Assembly (NCBI GenBank): GCA_009701885.1
Contig: WLJH01000006.1
Coordinates: 62,001 to 126,000, forward strand
Direction of reading: 5' to 3'
DNA length: 64,000 bases
Source: Actinomycetota bacterium
Lineage (GTDB): Bacteria; Actinomycetota; Actinomycetes; Propionibacteriales; Nocardioidaceae
Below the pieces are notes generated by a model that ran no database searches, had not been told where the DNA came from, and saw only the letters and a list, made by a program, of their open reading frames with translations. This document shows, piece after piece, positions 37,309-45,446 of the stretch (position 1 is its first letter; every line of letters begins with the position of its first letter). The translations under genes and the position numbers were made by a program.

Positions 37309-38216
37309 GCACCTTCCTGGAAGCGGTGGTCCGCGGGCTCGGCACGGGCTCGGTCTACGCGCTGCTGGCCCTGGGCTTCGTGATCATCTACAAGGCCACG
37401 AGCGTCATCAGCTTCGCGCAGCCCGCGCTCATGCTCTCGGGCGCGGTCGTGACGTCGTACCTCGTCCCGGCGATGGGGGTGCTGCTCTTCACCGGGTTCT
37501 CCTTCTTCTTCTCCGTCGCCATCGCCGCGATCATCACCGCCGCGCTGGCGCTGCTGATCGAACGGTTGGCGATCAGGCCGATGGTGGGCAAGGCGGTCTT
37601 CGTGGTCGCCATCATCACCTTGGGCATCGACATCGCCGTGCGCGTCGTCGTCAACGGCTTCATCGGCCTGGGTGCTCGGCCCATCGGCTTCCCGTGGGGG
37701 CTGGACCGGGTGACGGTCCTGGGGCTCGACGTCCAGATCCGGCACCTCGTGATGATGGGCACCGTCGCCCTGGTCATCACGGCGCTCTACTTCTTCTTCC
37801 AGCGCAGCAAGTACGGCCTGGCCATGCGCGCCGCCGCCCTCGACCAGGAGGCCGCGATGACCATGGGCGTGAGCGTGGGCGGCGTCTTCGCCCTCTCGTG
37901 GGCGATCGCCGGCGGTCTCGCCGCCATCGCCGGCTCCCTGCTGGCGACCGGGGCCGGTGTCGACCGCCAGCTGTGGATCGTCGCCCTCGTGGCCCTGCCG
38001 GCCATCATCCTGGGCGGTCTGGACTCCCTCGAGGGAGCCGTCATCGGCGGGCTGCTCATCGGGGTCGCGGAGGCCCTCGTCGGCACCTACCAGCGGCAGT
38101 ACGCACCGTGGCTGGGGGACAACGTCGCACTGGTCGCGCCGTACGCCCTGATGCTGGCGGTCCTGCTGGTCCGCCCCTACGGAATCTTCGGCACTGCAGA
38201 GGTGAGGCGAGTATGA
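37305..38216 (+). CDS. livH: Branched-chain-type ABC permease LivH
   Basis: 303 residues, about eight helices, starting FLEAVVRGLGTGSVYALLAL, the LivH-typical first segment. The MRAAALDQEAAMTMGVSVGG loop is the EAA-like cytosolic motif that contacts the ATPase. ATG 37305 overlaps the ligase stop (ATGA). Confidence 0.93.
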   Translation: MSTFLEAVVRGLGTGSVYALLALGFVIIYKATSVISFAQPALMLSGAVVTSYLVPAMGVLLFTGFSFFFSVAIAAIITAALALLIERLAIRPMVGKAVFVVAIITLGIDIAVRVVVNGFIGLGARPIGFPWGLDRVTVLGLDVQIRHLVMMGTVALVITALYFFFQRSKYGLAMRAAALDQEAAMTMGVSVGGVFALSWAIAGGLAAIAGSLLATGAGVDRQLWIVALVALPAIILGGLDSLEGAVIGGLLIGVAEALVGTYQRQYAPWLGDNVALVAPYALMLAVLLVRPYGIFGTAEVRRV

Positions 38217-39409
38217 GCACCACGACCACGACAACGGGAGCGCCCAAGACGCCCCGCACCCCGACGCCGAAGCGCTCCCTGCCCGGGACCGCCCGGGTCA
38301 GCACGAAGGTCTCCGGACGGCCCGGCTTCTACCGGTCCTACTCTCAGGAGCTGGCGCTCTTCAACACCCGTCCCAAGCAGGTGGCGGTCGCCGCGGTCGT
38401 CCTGCTGGGCCTGCTCGGGCCGTTCGTGCTCGAGGACGCGCTGCTGCGCACCCTGGCGATCGCCTTCGTCTTCGCCATCGGCGCGCTCGGCCTCAACATC
38501 GTGACCGGCCTCGCGGGCCAGGTCTCGCTGGGGCACGCCTTCTTCCTGGGCGTCGGCGCCTACACGGCCGCGGCGATCTCCGGCGACCCGGAGGGGCGCA
38601 CCATCGGCTTCGGCATCGAGGAGATGTGGATCTGGCTGCCCGCCTCGGGCCTCGTCGCCGCCGCGTTCGGCGTCGCGGTCGCTCCCCTGGCCACCCGTCT
38701 GCGCGGCCTCTACCTGGCCATCGTGACCCTGGGCCTGGTCTTCATAGGCGAGCACGTCTTCCGCGAGTGGAGCGACCTCACCGGTGGGGCGGGCGTCGGT
38801 CGCTCGGCCGCGACGCCGCAGCTCTTCGGCTTCGACTTCTCCGAGGGCACCGAGATGTTCAGCCGCGAGCAGCAGCTCTACCTGCTGATGTTCGTGCTGA
38901 TGCTGATCTTCGCCCTCGGCGCCCGCAACCTCGCACGCTCCCGCGTCGGCCGTGCCTTCTCGGCCGTGCGCGACCGGGACATGGCCGCGGAGATGATGTC
39001 GATCGACCTGCCGCGCACCAAGGCGCTGGCCTTCGGCATCTCCTCCTTCTACGCCGGCTGCGCGGGCGGACTGCTCTACACCGTCTCGGGATTCTTCGAC
39101 CCGGCGTCGTTCAACCTCCTGCTCTCGGTGCAGTTCATCGCGATGGTCCTCATCGGCGGTGCCGGCACCGTGGGAGGCACCATCGCGGGCGCCCTGTTCG
39201 TGTCGCTCCTGCCGACACTGACCCGCGAGCTGCCCGCCTTCATCCCCCTGATCAGCCAACAGGTGACAGAGACACCCAACGTGTTCCAGGTCGAGCAGAT
39301 CCTCTACGGACTCTTGATCGTGGTGTTCCTCTTGTTCGAACCTCGGGGCCTGTTCGGTATCTGGATGCGGATCCGCATCTACTGGAAGAGCTGGCCGTTC
39401 AGCTACTGA
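38213..39409 (+). CDS. livM: Branched-chain-type ABC permease LivM
   Basis: 398 residues. A polar Thr/Pro-rich N-terminal extension of about 60 residues precedes eight to ten helices. LivM motifs include GLNIVTGLAGQVSLGHAFF, VGRAFSAVRDRDMAAEMMSI (the ATPase-contact loop) and IAMVLIGGAGTVGG. ATG 38213 overlaps the livH stop. It partners LivH as the second membrane subunit. Confidence 0.93.
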   Translation: MSTTTTTTGAPKTPRTPTPKRSLPGTARVSTKVSGRPGFYRSYSQELALFNTRPKQVAVAAVVLLGLLGPFVLEDALLRTLAIAFVFAIGALGLNIVTGLAGQVSLGHAFFLGVGAYTAAAISGDPEGRTIGFGIEEMWIWLPASGLVAAAFGVAVAPLATRLRGLYLAIVTLGLVFIGEHVFREWSDLTGGAGVGRSAATPQLFGFDFSEGTEMFSREQQLYLLMFVLMLIFALGARNLARSRVGRAFSAVRDRDMAAEMMSIDLPRTKALAFGISSFYAGCAGGLLYTVSGFFDPASFNLLLSVQFIAMVLIGGAGTVGGTIAGALFVSLLPTLTRELPAFIPLISQQVTETPNVFQVEQILYGLLIVVFLLFEPRGLFGIWMRIRIYWKSWPFSY

Positions 39410-39440
39410 ACGTCCGGATCAACGCAAAAGGAGAACTGCA

Positions 39441-40472
39441 ATGAAGCTGCGCAAGATGGGGGTGCTCCTCGCAGCCCTCGCGATGGCCGCCACCGGCTGC
39501 CGCGGTGGCGACACCGAGGAGGGCGACGGCGCCATCTCGGCACCGGGCGTCAGCGACGAGCCGTGCCCGGACGCCGTCAACGAGGACAACGGGTGCATCT
39601 ACCTGGGGACCATCTCGGACCTCACCCAGGGACCGTTCGCGCCGCTCGGCGTGCCGATCACCGACGCCCAGGCGGCGTTCTGGGAGCGGGTCAACGAGGA
39701 CGGGGGCATCGGTGGCTACGACATCAACGTCACCGAGTACGTCCGTGACAACCTCTACAACCCCGAGACCCACGCCCAGGTCTACAGCGAGATCGAGGGC
39801 GAGGTGCTCGCCCTCGCGCAGACCCTCGGCTCACCGACCACGCTCGCGATCCTGGAGCAGATGAAGAGCGCCGACGTCATCGGCGCCCCGGCCTCGTGGA
39901 CCTCCCTGTGGGGCTTCGAGGACAACATCCTGGAGTCAGGCTCGTCGTACTGCGTCGACGCCATGAACGGCGTGGACTACTTCGTCGAGAACGAGGACAT
40001 CTCGTCGGTCATGGCCGTCGGCTTCCCCGGTGACTACGGCGGCGACGCCGCGGCGGGCGCCGAGATCGCGGCCGAGGCCAACGGCATCGACTTCACCGAC
40101 GTCGAGACCGCCCCGGGCCAGGAGGCCCAGTCCGGCGCCGTGTCGGCCATCGTCCGGCAGGACCCGGACCTGGTCATCCTCGGCACCGGTCCGACCGAGA
40201 CCGCGGTCATCGTCGGACAGGCCGCGGCCCAGGGCTACCAGGGCCAGTTCCTCGGCTCCTCGCCGACGTGGAACCCCGCCCTCCTGCAGAGCCCGGCCGG
40301 GCCGGCGCTGGAGCAGTTGTTCGTCCACGTGGGCCCGTGGGGTTCCTACGGCACCGACACGCCCGGTCACGAGGCCATGCGCGAGGCGCTGGGCGAGGTC
40401 GACCAGCCCAACGACGGCTACACCTCCGGCTGGGCGTGGAGCTACCCGATGAAGGCCGCGCTCGAGGAGTGA
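39441..40472 (+). CDS. ABC substrate-binding lipoprotein, cut short by an in-frame stop
   Basis: 343 residues to the first stop. The signal peptide ends in the lipobox ATGC (Cys near 20), after AAAGGAG and ATG 39441. The body is a type I periplasmic-binding (Peripla_BP_6, LivJ-like) fold: YLGTISDLTQGPFAPLGVPI, SVMAVGFPGDYGGDAAAGAE, LGTGPTETAVIVGQAAAQGY. Its place after livM marks it as the binding protein of this transporter. The TGA at 40470-40472 falls before the final helices; the same frame continues for 82 plausible codons to 40721, giving a family-typical total of ~425. Either the gene is a recent pseudogene, or the stop is read through, or there is a sequencing error. Confidence 0.85.
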   Translation: MKLRKMGVLLAALAMAATGCRGGDTEEGDGAISAPGVSDEPCPDAVNEDNGCIYLGTISDLTQGPFAPLGVPITDAQAAFWERVNEDGGIGGYDINVTEYVRDNLYNPETHAQVYSEIEGEVLALAQTLGSPTTLAILEQMKSADVIGAPASWTSLWGFEDNILESGSSYCVDAMNGVDYFVENEDISSVMAVGFPGDYGGDAAAGAEIAAEANGIDFTDVETAPGQEAQSGAVSAIVRQDPDLVILGTGPTETAVIVGQAAAQGYQGQFLGSSPTWNPALLQSPAGPALEQLFVHVGPWGSYGTDTPGHEAMREALGEVDQPNDGYTSGWAWSYPMKAALEE

Positions 40473-40721
40473 CTCGGCGGCGACTACGAGGGCACCCGCG
40501 CCGGTCTGCTGGAGGCCGTCGAGGCCCTGGAGACCGTCGACTTCGAGGGCATGCTGCCCGAGGAGGCCGGCAACCGCTCCGGTGAGAACGACCTCTTCCG
40601 CCAGAGCGTGCTCTCGAACGTCGACCCCGACGCCGACGCCGGCCTGGCCCTGCTGGAGGACTTCTTCACCGGTCCCACCGCCGAGGCCGCCGAGATCGAC
40701 GGCGCCTGCTTCGAGGGCTGA
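40473..40721 (+). pseudogene. In-frame C-terminal continuation of the binding-protein gene
   Basis: Starting right after TGA 40470-40472, the same frame reads LGGDYEGTRAGLLEAVEALE, then TVDFEGMLPEEAGNRSG, and so on to DGACFEG and TGA 40719-40721. Composition, GC-rich third positions and the typical binding-protein ending (Cys near the end, likely paired with an earlier Cys) show that this is the true C-terminus of the preceding gene. The base after the internal TGA is C, the context most prone to readthrough. Confidence 0.8.
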
Positions 40722-40766
40722 GCCACCCCCGCTCCCCCGCAGCGCACGGCACTGCAGCACCACCAC

Positions 40767-40801
40767 GACGGCGTCGCACCCCACCCGGGTGCGGCGCCGT
40801 C
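40767..40801 (+). terminator. Hairpin terminator after the liv operon
   Basis: A 15-base stem with one mismatch (40767-40781 with 40787-40801) and a short CACCC loop, 45 bases after the natural stop of the binding-protein gene. Its position supports 40721, not 40472, as the original end of the operon. Confidence 0.7.
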
Positions 40802-40902
40802 GCGCGTGCCCAGCCCGTCCGGTGCAGCCGTCGTACGCCGAGTTCTGCGCACCGCTGCAGACCCACTGGGAGGGTGACCCCGGGGGTCCTAGGTTGGGAG
40901 GC

Positions 40903-41913
40903 ATGGAGTTTCGATACCTCGGCAACAGCGGGCTCAAGATCTCGGAGATCACCTACGGCAACTGGCTGACCCACGGGTCGCAGGTCGAGAACGACGCGGC
41001 GACCGCCTGCGTGCGGGCCGCGCTCGACGCGGGCATCAGCACCTTCGACACCGCCGACGTCTACGCGAACACCAAGGCCGAGACCGTCCTCGGCGAGGCG
41101 CTGGCCGGTGAGCGGCGCGAGAGCCTGGAGATCTTCACGAAGGTCTACTGGCCCACCGGCCCGGGCGGCAAGAACGACACCGGCCTGTCCCGCAAGCACA
41201 TCATGGAGTCGATCAACGGGTCGCTGACCCGGCTGCGGACCGACTACGTCGACCTCTACCAGGCGCACCGCTACGACACCGAGACGCCGCTGGAGGAGAC
41301 CATGCAGGCCTTCGCCGACGTCGTGCGGCAGGGCAAGGCGCTCTACATCGGTGTCTCGGAGTGGACCGCCGACCAGATCCGCGCCGGCCACGCGCTGGCG
41401 AAGGACCTCGGCATCCAGCTGATCAGCAGCCAGCCGCAGTACTCCATGCTCTGGCGCGTCATCGAGGGCGAGGTCGTCCCGACGTGCGAGGAGCTCGGCA
41501 TCTCCCAGATCGTGTGGAGCCCGATCGCCCAGGGCGTCCTGACCGGCAAGTACCAGCCCGGCCAGGCCCCGCCGGCCGGCTCGCGCGCCACCGACGACAA
41601 GGGCGGCGCCGACATGATCAAGCGCTGGATGGACGACGACCTGCTCACCCGCGTGCAGCAGCTCAAGCCGCTCGCCGAGGAGGCCGGCCTCACGATGGCC
41701 CAGCTTGCCGTCGCCTGGGTCCTGCAGAACCCCAACGTCGCCTCCGCCCTGGTCGGCGCCTCGCGCCCCGAGCAGGTCCACGACAACGTGGCCGCCGCGG
41801 GCAAGAAGCTCGACGCCGACCTGCTCACGAAGATCGACGAGGTGCTCGGCGACGCCGTCGTCTCCGACCCGGGCATGACCGCACGCACGGCTCCCCAGGG
41901 CCGGGTCGCCTGA
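40903..41913 (+). CDS. Aldo/keto reductase (Kv-beta-like)
   Basis: 336 residues forming a TIM barrel that uses NADPH to reduce carbonyls. Visible are the catalytic Asp and Tyr in FDTADVYANTKAETVLGEAL, Lys in EIFTKVYW, His in LYQAHRYD, and the cofactor-binding VWSPIAQGVLTGKY and ALVGASRPEQVHDNV. The phrases RYLGNSGLKISEITYGNW and QPQYSMLWR resemble the voltage-gated K+ channel beta-subunit subgroup (YghZ-like). ATG 40903 follows GGGAGGC. Physiological substrate unknown. Confidence 0.92.
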   Translation: MEFRYLGNSGLKISEITYGNWLTHGSQVENDAATACVRAALDAGISTFDTADVYANTKAETVLGEALAGERRESLEIFTKVYWPTGPGGKNDTGLSRKHIMESINGSLTRLRTDYVDLYQAHRYDTETPLEETMQAFADVVRQGKALYIGVSEWTADQIRAGHALAKDLGIQLISSQPQYSMLWRVIEGEVVPTCEELGISQIVWSPIAQGVLTGKYQPGQAPPAGSRATDDKGGADMIKRWMDDDLLTRVQQLKPLAEEAGLTMAQLAVAWVLQNPNVASALVGASRPEQVHDNVAAAGKKLDADLLTKIDEVLGDAVVSDPGMTARTAPQGRVA

Positions 41914-41925
41914 GCCGGCGGCGGG

Positions 41926-42963
41926 TCAGGGCACGATCACGTCGTCCAGGGGTCGACGCGGCGAGGGGGCCAGCCGGGCCGAGGCGGTGTGCGGCCACCC
42001 CACCTGCAGCAGCAGCTGCGGGTGGGCAAGCAGCCCCAGCACGTCCTCACGGAGCCGCACGCGCACCTCCGCCACCTCCACGGGCAGCGAGACCGGCACC
42101 ATACCGAGGCCCTCGGACACCGCCTCGAGCCAGACCGCGCTCATCGCCTCCCCGGTGGCCAGCCAACCGTCGGGGCTGTCGTCGGGGTGGCACAGCGCCA
42201 GGACCGCCGTGTGCTGCGAGGCGCAGTCGTCCGGGGCGTCCACCTCGAGGGCCCCGCCCTCGCACCGACCGATCCCGAGGGGGTCGAGGAGCCGGTCGGG
42301 CACCAGTGCACCCGGCACGCCCGCGCCCTCGCGGTCCCCGCCCCACCACTCGGCCAGCTCGCCCGCGGTCAGCGGCGAGCCATCGTGGTGGCCCGCGGCC
42401 GCGGCCACCAGCCGCTCCACCGCCACGCGCTGCCGGGCGTCGAGCCGCACCGTCGTGACGCCGTACGACGCCGCCAGCTCGCCCAGGTGGCGCAGCCGGT
42501 CCTCGGGCAGCTCCCAGGAGCTGAACGGCCTGCGGTCGGTGCGGCGCGCGACCAGCGAGGAGAGCGCGATCCGCTCGGCGGGACCTGCGTGCACGACCTC
42601 GCCGAGGTGCAGCCTGGCGACCAGGTCCGGCGGTCCGCCCACGGGGAACCGCTCGACCGTCACGGCCCGGTCCACGGCGCGGGCCGCGACCATCGCGTGG
42701 TGCAGGGCCGCCCCGAGGCTGAGGGTCATCAGCCGCCCGCGCGGGTCCAGGACGCGCAGCTGCCGGTCGTGGGCGGCGAAGAGCTCCAGGACGTCGTCCG
42801 AGACGATCCGCCAGCGCCAGGGCTGCGTGTTGTGCAGGCTGGGCGCCCGGGTGGCCAGGGCGACGACGTCGCGTGCGACCGAGGGCGCGGGCCGGCCGGT
42901 CCCGGCCGGGGTGGCGGCACGGCTCATCGCTAGGGCGGTCTCGCACGGGGCGTGGGTCGTCAT
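41926..42963 (-). CDS. Acg-like nitroreductase-family protein
   Basis: 345 residues made of two degenerate nitroreductase halves, as in the mycobacterial Acg family: ATRAPSLHNTQPWRWRI near the start, the RRTDRRPFSSWELPED linker, and GEAMSAVWLEAVSEGLGMVP in the second half. These proteins bind FMN but lack a clear reductase activity in mycobacteria, where they belong to the DosR dormancy regulon. A DosR-like palindrome lies 58 bases before the ATG. ATG 42963 is used; Met codon 13 is an alternative. It converges on the aldo/keto reductase. Confidence 0.85.
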   Translation of the reverse strand: MTTHAPCETALAMSRAATPAGTGRPAPSVARDVVALATRAPSLHNTQPWRWRIVSDDVLELFAAHDRQLRVLDPRGRLMTLSLGAALHHAMVAARAVDRAVTVERFPVGGPPDLVARLHLGEVVHAGPAERIALSSLVARRTDRRPFSSWELPEDRLRHLGELAASYGVTTVRLDARQRVAVERLVAAAAGHHDGSPLTAGELAEWWGGDREGAGVPGALVPDRLLDPLGIGRCEGGALEVDAPDDCASQHTAVLALCHPDDSPDGWLATGEAMSAVWLEAVSEGLGMVPVSLPVEVAEVRVRLREDVLGLLAHPQLLLQVGWPHTASARLAPSPRRPLDDVIVP

Positions 42964-43020
42964 GGTCCCAGCGTGGGCCGGGCGTCGGGCGGCTGCACGA
43001 GCCGGAGGGCACGGCTGCGT

Positions 43021-43034
43021 GGGACAGAAGTCCC
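43021..43034. promoter_or_regulatory. DosR-like palindrome before the Acg-like gene
   Basis: GGGAC-AGAA-GTCCC is a perfect GGGAC-N4-GTCCC palindrome, the core of the 20-bp DosR box known from mycobacteria; the outer positions match poorly. It is 58 bases before the start of a gene whose mycobacterial counterpart (acg) is a model DosR target. Confidence 0.55.
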
Positions 43035-43063
43035 GCCCGGTTCAGACGGGGTTCACGGGCCGG

Positions 43064-45394
43064 TCAGGACAGCCGGTCCAGCAGGTCCTCGGAGAACGCC
43101 ACCTCGTCGACGCAGCGGCTGGTGCGCCCCGGCACGGCGACCTCGCGGGACATCCGCAGCGAGGCCTGCACGGCCGTGGGCGCGGCCCCCTCGACCCGGT
43201 CGCAGAGCTCGCGCGCCACGGCGAGCCCGCTCCCCCGCGGTACGACCCGGCTCACCAGCCCCGCGGCCAGCGCCTCCCGGGCGTCGAGCAGCCGGCCGGT
43301 GAGCACCAGGTCGTCGGCGAGCCGGCGGCCCACCAGCCCGGCGAGCCGCTCGTGGGCGCCGTGCTCGGCGACCAGCCCCTTCCAGGGCTGGGTGAGGGCG
43401 AAGGTCGCACCCTCCTCGGCCACGACGACGTGGCAGGCCAGCAGCACCTCGAGGCCGGCGTCGTGCGCCGCACCCGCGACGGCCGCAACGACCGGCTTGT
43501 CCAGGTCGGCGCGCCCGGTCAGGCCGGCGGCCCCGTGCGGCGGGGTGACCAGGGTGCCTCCCCAGCCGATCTCGGTGAGGTCGAGACCCTCGCAGAAGAC
43601 CTCGTCGCCGCCGTGCAGCAGCAGGGTGCGCGCGACCGGGTCGGCCAGGTAGGCGGTGACGACCTCGTCGAGCTCGGTGTGCGCGAGCCGGTCGAGGACG
43701 GGGCGCAGCACGCCCACCTCCACCCGGGCGCCGACGCGCTCGACGACGACCCGGTCGAAGGTGCGGTCCAGCCGCGGCCGGCGGACCGGGTGCAGCCGGT
43801 CGAGGCTCGCCCGGGTGAGGGCCACCCGGTTGACGTGCTGGACGTGCCGGGCATGGACCCGCACGCCGATGGGCTCGGCGTCCTCGTCGGCGAGCAGCTC
43901 CAGCAGCTCGTCGTCGGCCGCGGCCGTCGCCAGGAACCGCCGTCCGGCCAGGTCGCGGCAGACCAGCATGGCGGTGCGGGTGCCGTCGCGGCGCGGCTCC
44001 ACGCTGAAGGTCTCCACGACGGCCGGACCGTCGGCCACCTCGGTCCACGGCACCCGCGGGCCGGCGTCGAGCGCCGCCTGCACGGCCGCCGAGTCGTCGG
44101 GGACCCAGGGGCGCGGGCGGGTGGCGTACACGCCGACGGCGTACTTGGAGAGCTGGCCGCCGTTGGCACCGACCAGGACCGTGCTCGCGGGATCGCGGCG
44201 GGTGCGGCGCACCGCCTCGGCGACGGCGTGCAGGGAGTAGTTGCTGCCGGCGCCGCCGAAGAAGGGCAGCCCTCCGGTGAGCGTGAGCCGGCGCGGGTCG
44301 GAGGTGTCGATGCCCAGGGCGTCGGTGACGGTGGTGATCGCGACCGGGAAGCAGCTGTAGAGGTCCATCGCGTCGACGTCCTCGATGCCGAGGCCGGCGC
44401 CCTCCAGGGCGTGCTGCACCGCGGCCACGGTCGCGGGGCCGCGGGAGAGGTCGGGGCGCTCGAGCATGGTCTGCTCGGCCAGGCTGGCGTGCCCGTGCAG
44501 GAAGACCCAGCGCTCCTGCGGCACACCCAGCGCGCGGGCCGCCTCGACCGAGGCGAGCAGCACGGCCGCACCCTGGTTGACCTGGTCGCGGGCCACCATG
44601 AGCCGGCGGTAGGGGTCGGCGACGACCCGGTTGTCGGCGGTCGTGGTGGCGACCTCCTCGACCGAGCGCACCGTCGGAGCCGCGGCGTGCGGGTGCGCGG
44701 CGGCGACCTCGCTCATCGGCGCCAGCAGGTCGGCCATCTGCTTGGCGTAGGTGCGCCGGTCCAGGCCCAGCCGGTGTCGCCGGGCGTGCTCGAGCAGGGC
44801 GTACTGCACCGGCGCGTTCGTCATCCCGTGCAGCACCTGGTGGCGGGTGTTGACCAGGTGGGTGCCGCGGCCGCGGTCGACCTCCGGGCCGGTGACGTCC
44901 TCGTGGAAGTCCGGCCGCTCGCCTCCGGCGCCCGCGCCGCGGGCGAAGTGCCGGGTCGTCGAGGTGACGTCGGCACCCATGACGAGCGCGACCCGGTGCT
45001 CGCCGTCGGCGACCGCCTGGGCGAGCTCGTTGACCAGGCTCTGGGGCGTCTGCCCGCCGAGCGCGTCGTGCACGACGTACGACGGCGACGCACCGACCCG
45101 GCGCAGGACCGCCCAGGGGTAGGACGTGGGGGTGCCCAGCGGGGAGCCGAACCCCATGGCCTCGAAGGAGCGGGTCATCGCCGCCGCGTCCAGCGCCGCC
45201 AGGACCTCCGCCGGGTCGGTGCCGGAGCCGGCGACCGCGTCGGCCGCCGCGGCGCGGACCGCGTCGGCGGCCAGGGCGGCCTCCGACCGCGCGATGTAGT
45301 CGGGCGAGCCGAGGGTTTCGGAGACCTCGCCGACGCCGATCAGGACAGGCGTCGTGGGGGGCAGCTGGTCGAAGGGGTCGGCGTCCGCGTGCAC
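43064..45394 (-). CDS. Thiolase-like protein fused to an enoyl-CoA hydratase/isomerase domain
   Basis: 776 residues. Residues ~15-500 match the large acetyl-CoA acetyltransferase/SCP2-thiolase-like family: TPVLIGVGEVSE, SYVVHDALGGQTPQSLVNEL where classical thiolases hold the nucleophile Cys, MDLYSCFPVAI, GGLPFFGGAGSNYSLHA, then a C-terminal OB-like domain (RDGTRTAMLVCRDLAGRR). Residues ~560-776 are a crotonase domain: GGDEVFCEGLDL and HDAGLEVLLACHVVVAEEGA with one catalytic-position Glu, but QPWKGLV where the second Glu normally lies. Both active sites are thus non-standard. GTG 45394 is chosen; the frame is open to 45430. A KstR-like box overlaps the region just upstream. Confidence 0.82.
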   Translation of the reverse strand: MHADADPFDQLPPTTPVLIGVGEVSETLGSPDYIARSEAALAADAVRAAAADAVAGSGTDPAEVLAALDAAAMTRSFEAMGFGSPLGTPTSYPWAVLRRVGASPSYVVHDALGGQTPQSLVNELAQAVADGEHRVALVMGADVTSTTRHFARGAGAGGERPDFHEDVTGPEVDRGRGTHLVNTRHQVLHGMTNAPVQYALLEHARRHRLGLDRRTYAKQMADLLAPMSEVAAAHPHAAAPTVRSVEEVATTTADNRVVADPYRRLMVARDQVNQGAAVLLASVEAARALGVPQERWVFLHGHASLAEQTMLERPDLSRGPATVAAVQHALEGAGLGIEDVDAMDLYSCFPVAITTVTDALGIDTSDPRRLTLTGGLPFFGGAGSNYSLHAVAEAVRRTRRDPASTVLVGANGGQLSKYAVGVYATRPRPWVPDDSAAVQAALDAGPRVPWTEVADGPAVVETFSVEPRRDGTRTAMLVCRDLAGRRFLATAAADDELLELLADEDAEPIGVRVHARHVQHVNRVALTRASLDRLHPVRRPRLDRTFDRVVVERVGARVEVGVLRPVLDRLAHTELDEVVTAYLADPVARTLLLHGGDEVFCEGLDLTEIGWGGTLVTPPHGAAGLTGRADLDKPVVAAVAGAAHDAGLEVLLACHVVVAEEGATFALTQPWKGLVAEHGAHERLAGLVGRRLADDLVLTGRLLDAREALAAGLVSRVVPRGSGLAVARELCDRVEGAAPTAVQASLRMSREVAVPGRTSRCVDEVAFSEDLLDRLS

Positions 45395-45402
45395 CGCAGA
45401 AC

Positions 45403-45416
45403 TAGAACACGTTCCT
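45403..45416. promoter_or_regulatory. KstR-like box before the thiolase fusion gene
   Basis: TAGAACACGTTCCT fits TnnAACnnGTTnnA, the KstR consensus of mycobacteria and rhodococci, at all but the last defined position. It lies 9 bases before the proposed GTG, in the 52-base gap after ctlX, where a bound TetR-type repressor would block transcription. Confidence 0.5.
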
Positions 45417-45446
45417 GTTCCTGGCGGCAATGCGGGGTGCCGGGGC

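Noticed and set aside
40470..40472. Selenocysteine at the in-frame TGA of the binding protein
   Set aside because: No SECIS-like hairpin is evident right after the TGA, and this family of extracellular binding proteins has no selenocysteine members that I know of. Nonsense mutation, readthrough or sequencing error are simpler.
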